From an uncultured Clostridia bacterium (GTDB lineage: Bacteria; Bacillota; Clostridia; TANB77; CAG-508), in NCBI GenBank assembly GCA_948517135.1, contig CAORJJ010000077.1, positions 1 to 9,229 on the forward strand: DNA of 9,229 nucleotides, written 5' to 3'. The translations under genes were made by a program, and so were the position numbers. The notes under the pieces are model-generated. The model had not been told where the DNA came from. It saw only the letters and a program-made list of their open reading frames with translations, and ran no database searches. The number at the start of each line of letters is the position of its first letter. Position 1 is the stretch's first letter. Positions 6,912 to 9,229 of this stretch are shown in pieces.

Positions 6912-6949
6912 AAAAGTCTATTTAGAGTTAATACTAGATAGACTTTTTT
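6912..6949 (+). terminator. Rho-independent terminator of ldh
   Basis: AAAAGTCTATTTAG (6912-6925) pairs with CTAGATAGACTTTT (6934-6947) over 14 positions with one T-G wobble and an 8-base loop, ending in a run of six T. It begins 11 bases after the ldh stop. Confidence 0.92.
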
Positions 6950-6962
6950 GCTTTACTAAAAC

Positions 6963-6991
6963 TTGTAATATTATGTAAATTATGTTATAAT
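6963..6991 (+). promoter_or_regulatory. Promoter of the GNAT gene (extended -10)
   Basis: TTGTAA (6963-6968), 17 bases, then TATAAT (6986-6991) preceded by TG at 6983-6984 (TGT-TATAAT), an extended -10. The promoter is as AT-rich as the resident DNA; the composition change begins only near the coding start. Confidence 0.75.
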
Positions 6992-7011
6992 AAAAGAGTG
7001 AAAAAATTTAT

Positions 7012-7027
7012 AGGAGGTTATGACATG
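7012..7027 (+). promoter_or_regulatory. Ribosome binding site deciding the GNAT start
   Basis: AGGAGG at 7012-7017 lies 7 bases before ATG 7025. The in-frame GTG at 6998 is upstream of this site and near the predicted transcription start, and the ATG at 7020 is out of frame and too close. Confidence 0.85.
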
Positions 7028-7468
7028 AAGATACGGAGAGCAGAAGTAACAAGAGGAGACTATGAAACCTTCAAAAAGATGCATCTGAACTTCCGGTATT
7101 CGGAGGTAAATGAAGTTGAGGAACGAGCACGAAATGCAGTGATAAAAAGCTACGAAGACTACTACATGTATGCAGACAATGAGTGGATTTATTTTGCAGT
7201 AAAAGACAACAATGTAATTGGCTATGTTGTCATTACTGCATATGATGACCTGACTGTGAAGCTTGAGGAAGTCTATATCGCCAAGGAATTCCAGCGAAAG
7301 GGCAACGGCAAGAAGTTCGTCAAGAAGATCATCGAATTCCTGAGAGAATGTGGGATGCCAATAAAGAAGGTAGAAGTCTTTTCAGCAACAATGGCAACCG
7401 ATAACTTCTGGGCTGAGTGCAAATTCAGGTCAGTTAACGGCTCCGAAATGTTCGAATATGTAATGTAA
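7025..7468 (+). CDS. GNAT family N-acetyltransferase
   Basis: This is a 147-residue single-domain GNAT, expected to move an acetyl group from acetyl-CoA to an amine; the acceptor is unknown. The order of elements fits: IRRAEVTRGDYETFKKMH as first strand and helix, WIYFAVKDNNVIGYVVI as central strands, then motif A with the strand LEEVYIAKEF and the acetyl-CoA pyrophosphate loop QRKGNGK (90-96). The helix KFVKKIIEFLRECG and the strand KKVEVFSA follow, and NFWAECKF stands where families usually have FY-x(3)-GF, so the usual glycine is replaced by lysine. GC content is by eye far above both neighbours, with codons such as AAG, ATC, TTC and CCG that the resident genes avoid. This points to recent acquisition. 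The gene is monocistronic and convergent with the next one. Confidence 0.9.
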   Translation: MKIRRAEVTRGDYETFKKMHLNFRYSEVNEVEERARNAVIKSYEDYYMYADNEWIYFAVKDNNVIGYVVITAYDDLTVKLEEVYIAKEFQRKGNGKKFVKKIIEFLRECGMPIKKVEVFSATMATDNFWAECKFRSVNGSEMFEYVM

Positions 7469-7504
7469 CCAAAAAACAAAAACCCGTCTCAAGTGAGGCG
7501 GGTT
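7469..7504 (-). terminator. GC-rich terminator hairpin between convergent genes
   Basis: AACCCGTCTC (7481-7490) pairs with GAGGCGGGTT (7495-7504) over 10 positions with one T-G wobble and an AAGT loop. Read on the minus strand it is followed by TTTGTTTTTTGG, a good U-tract, and begins 7 bases after the stop of the minus-strand gene. Read on the plus strand, after the GNAT stop, it is followed by GTCACA and would be weak. Confidence 0.82.
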
Positions 7505-7511
7505 GTCACAT

Positions 7512-8432
7512 TTATCTTTCACTATCATCAGGAGAAGTTTGCTGTTTTGCAACTTCTTTTTTTGATGGATTTGAAGTTAATTGTATATGTGTTTTTTCAT
7601 CTATTTTTTTATACAAATTTTCTATTGAAGAGTATTTAGCAATTCTATTATTTCTTTCATCTAAAAGTTTTTTTGCAAAGTCTAAAGTTTTTATAGTACC
7701 ATTATTTAGTTTAATTTTGTGTTTCATTATTGTTTTTTTATCTTCATCAGAAAGTTCAGAAAATTTATCAAAAAATGTAATTAGCTCAGATGCAACAAAA
7801 GAATCTTCTATTTTACAAGCTTTTGAAAAATCTAAAGTATCTATGATATTTGCTAAGTTATCTTGATATCCTAATAAAACATCTTTTGAGCTTACTGTAT
7901 CAGAATATGTCTCTTTGTAATGTAAACATTTTTTTAGACTAGTTTTATTTTTTCTATAAAATTCATAATCTTTATGAGAAATTTTATTTTCCATATTATG
8001 GCAAAAACCTGGGTATACTGTTTGTATAATTTCAAATAGTTCTTTTCTTGGCTTTATATAGTTATCCAATTTTCTACTAACTTTAATATTCTTTTTATAA
8101 TATTCATTTGTAAATGCAATATCTGAATTAAATTTTTCTTCAAAAATTTTTGCAAATTTTCCAGCATGAGCTACTTTATAAGGTTTGGGTAGATAAAAAG
8201 AATTATCAGCTGTTGCTGCAACATATGCCATATCTAAAAGATAAGATAATGCAAAAGTTTGTTTTGAAGTAATATTATGTGCTATTGAACTAGGTGTTGG
8301 ATTTTCGTAAATACTTTCAGGAATATGAACTGTTTGATTATAGAATTCAGATGAAGAAATATTTGATGGTTCATGAAATTCCTTTTTATTTTTATTATTA
8401 AAAACACTTTTAAAATTATCCAAAATACTCAT
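7512..8432 (-). CDS. Hypothetical protein of 306 residues, unrecognised
   Basis: I do not recognise this protein. It is 306 residues, lysine-rich and probably mostly helical, with no signal peptide, lipobox, sortase motif or clear membrane span. The most hydrophobic stretch is about residues 59-75 (FALSYLLDMAYVAATA), too short and acidic to be a convincing transmembrane helix. A low-complexity start (residues 10-55, many N, S, P) precedes a KPRKELFEIIQTVYPGF segment. A helical region around 220-285 contains ELSDEDKKTIMKHKIKL and LLDERNNRIAKYSSIENLYKK, and the tail is polar, ending DDSER. Codon use is AT-rich like the resident genes, so it is probably not recently acquired. The ATG has AGGAGG (8443-8448 on the plus coordinates) and an excellent promoter directly upstream. 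It lies downstream of the sortase gene on the same strand, but its own promoter argues for separate control. Confidence 0.85.
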   Translation of the reverse strand: MSILDNFKSVFNNKNKKEFHEPSNISSSEFYNQTVHIPESIYENPTPSSIAHNITSKQTFALSYLLDMAYVAATADNSFYLPKPYKVAHAGKFAKIFEEKFNSDIAFTNEYYKKNIKVSRKLDNYIKPRKELFEIIQTVYPGFCHNMENKISHKDYEFYRKNKTSLKKCLHYKETYSDTVSSKDVLLGYQDNLANIIDTLDFSKACKIEDSFVASELITFFDKFSELSDEDKKTIMKHKIKLNNGTIKTLDFAKKLLDERNNRIAKYSSIENLYKKIDEKTHIQLTSNPSKKEVAKQQTSPDDSER

Positions 8433-8456
8433 AATAATAAATCCTCCTGAAAAAGA

Positions 8457-8485
8457 AGTATACTCTTATAATAAGCAAAAGTCAA
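8457..8485 (-). promoter_or_regulatory. Strong promoter of the 306-residue hypothetical gene
   Basis: On the minus strand TTGACT (8485-8480), 17 bases, then TATACT (8462-8457). The predicted start is near 8450, immediately before AGGAGG (8448-8443), so the leader is only about 18 bases. This is one of the best promoters in the window. It lies in the 75-base gap after the sortase stop, where I see no terminator hairpin. Confidence 0.82.
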
Positions 8486-8507
8486 CAATTTTTTGCAAAT
8501 TTTTATG

Positions 8508-9227
8508 TTAATCGACATTTATTAATTTAGCATGAATAACAATACGATATTGTGTATTATTATCACAAGTGCATAGTGTTATAATATTATCTTTATAATC
8601 AGGTGTAATATCAAAAGAACATACACTTTTTTCTTTCCAAGAAGTTATTGTTTCTGCAAAGTCTGTTTCATTTTCAAAAGAAGTATTTAAAGTTAAAATA
8701 TTTTTATTTATTTTATAGACAGAAAATATTTCTGCTATATATTTATTATTTTTTGTATTAAATATAAAAGTTTTATTTATATCATCATTAAACCAGTTTT
8801 GTTTTAGTAAAAAATTTAAGTTACTAAACATAGATCCATTTTGTCTATTATGACCATAAATTATAGTATTTTCATCTAATATATCAAAATTATTTGCATA
8901 ATCTGCAAAAATCCAACCTGCACTATTATAATTCTTTTTGAAATTATGTTTTAAATAAAAATTATTATCTTGTGATTGAACAATAGGAAAATTTATATTT
9001 GTATTATTAATTTTTATCCATCCAACTGTTTGAGGATTTTGAGATAATAAATCTTTAAAATTTACTTCAATACTTTCATAAGTTATTGGATTACTTTCAG
9101 AAGTTTCATTTTCTATTTCGGTTTTAGGAGTAACTTCGGAAGTAGCTATTATAAATGAATCAGAAAGCTTATCTGAAAGGATTAAATTTTCATTATTTTC
9201 TTTATTCCAATTATATAATAGTATTAA
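8508..9227 (-). CDS. srtB: Class B sortase (N-terminus outside window)
   Basis: The frame stays open from TAA at 8510-8508 to the right edge and gives 239 residues; an ATG at 8831 is internal (MFSNL) and not the start. Sortases are membrane-anchored cysteine transpeptidases that attach surface proteins to peptidoglycan. Visible residue 1 is at 9227. Residues 1-7 may be the end of the membrane helix, and 25-55 a Ser/Thr/Glu-rich extracellular linker. NPQTVGWIKI (64-73), FPIVQSQDNNFYL (80-92), SAGWIFADY (102-110), NTIIYGHN with catalytic H126, GSMFSNL, ITLCTC with catalytic C221, and YRIVIHAKL with catalytic R228 follow in class B order. The long helix between H126 and C221 (SFENETDFAETITSW) supports class B. 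Oddity: an extra cysteine (C219) fills the x of TLxTC. No substrate with a sorting signal lies in the window. Confidence 0.95.
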   Translation of the reverse strand, partial: LILLYNWNKENNENLILSDKLSDSFIIATSEVTPKTEIENETSESNPITYESIEVNFKDLLSQNPQTVGWIKINNTNINFPIVQSQDNNFYLKHNFKKNYNSAGWIFADYANNFDILDENTIIYGHNRQNGSMFSNLNFLLKQNWFNDDINKTFIFNTKNNKYIAEIFSVYKINKNILTLNTSFENETDFAETITSWKEKSVCSFDITPDYKDNIITLCTCDNNTQYRIVIHAKLINVD

Positions 9228-9229
9228 AC

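Noticed and set aside
6998..7024. In-frame GTG extension of the GNAT protein
   Set aside because: The AGGAGG site at 7012-7017 lies downstream of it, so translation must begin at ATG 7025.
9012..9038. NPQT in the sortase itself, resembling the NPQTN substrate motif of staphylococcal SrtB
   Set aside because: It is the sortase's own conserved N-P-x-x-V-G-W-I segment, not a C-terminal sorting signal with membrane anchor and positive tail.
7512..9227. Sortase and the 306-residue gene as a sortase-substrate pair
   Set aside because: The 306-residue protein has no signal peptide, LPXTG/NPXTX-like motif or C-terminal anchor, and has its own promoter.
1..9229. Mollicute-type code (TGA as tryptophan)
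   Set aside because: No gene needs read-through of TGA, all tryptophans seen are TGG, and a sortase with a cell-wall role argues for a walled organism. Absence of TGA stops is explained by AT-rich TAA preference.

Overview
The window looks like a chromosomal segment of a strongly AT-rich Bacillota bacterium, probably an anaerobic, fermentative, gut-type Clostridia relative. The evidence is a V-type (A/V-like) ATPase operon, a fructose-bisphosphate-type L-lactate dehydrogenase, a class B sortase, good sigma-A type promoters (TTGACA-like, 17 bp, TATAAT-like), strong AGGAGG ribosome sites and near-exclusive AGA for arginine in the resident genes. All complete genes end in TAA or TAG and tryptophan is TGG, so nothing requires a variant genetic code. 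The genus cannot be named from this sequence alone.

Layout, left to right. Positions 2-3988 (+) hold the end of a V-type ATPase operon: the C-terminus of subunit E (partial), then catalytic subunit A, regulatory subunit B and central-stalk subunit D, closed by a perfect-stem terminator. A and B both appear to start at TTG codons behind the same kind of ribosome site. Positions 4021-4642 (+) hold a DJ-1/PfpI family gene with its own promoter. Positions 4657-5838 (+) hold a separate transcription unit of different base and codon composition: a 337-residue protein whose last 150 residues look like the HD-like DUF5662 family, behind a near-consensus promoter with a palindrome at the transcription start and followed by a terminator. 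Positions 5861-6949 (+) hold L-lactate dehydrogenase with promoter and terminator. Positions 6963-7468 (+) hold a GNAT acetyltransferase that is clearly GC-richer than its surroundings. From 7469 to the end the minus strand is used: a terminator, a 306-residue protein I do not recognise behind an excellent promoter, and a class B sortase running off the right edge.

How they fit: the ATPase converts between ATP and an H+ or Na+ gradient, and lactate dehydrogenase regenerates NAD+ in fermentation, so these are housekeeping energy genes. The DUF5662-like gene and the GNAT gene look like two independent single-gene cargo insertions between resident transcription units. The sortase and its unknown neighbour form the start of a cell-surface or unknown-function region that continues outside the window. 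No stretch over 300 bases lacks a gene, and I saw no tRNA, rRNA, CRISPR array, transposase or insertion sequence.
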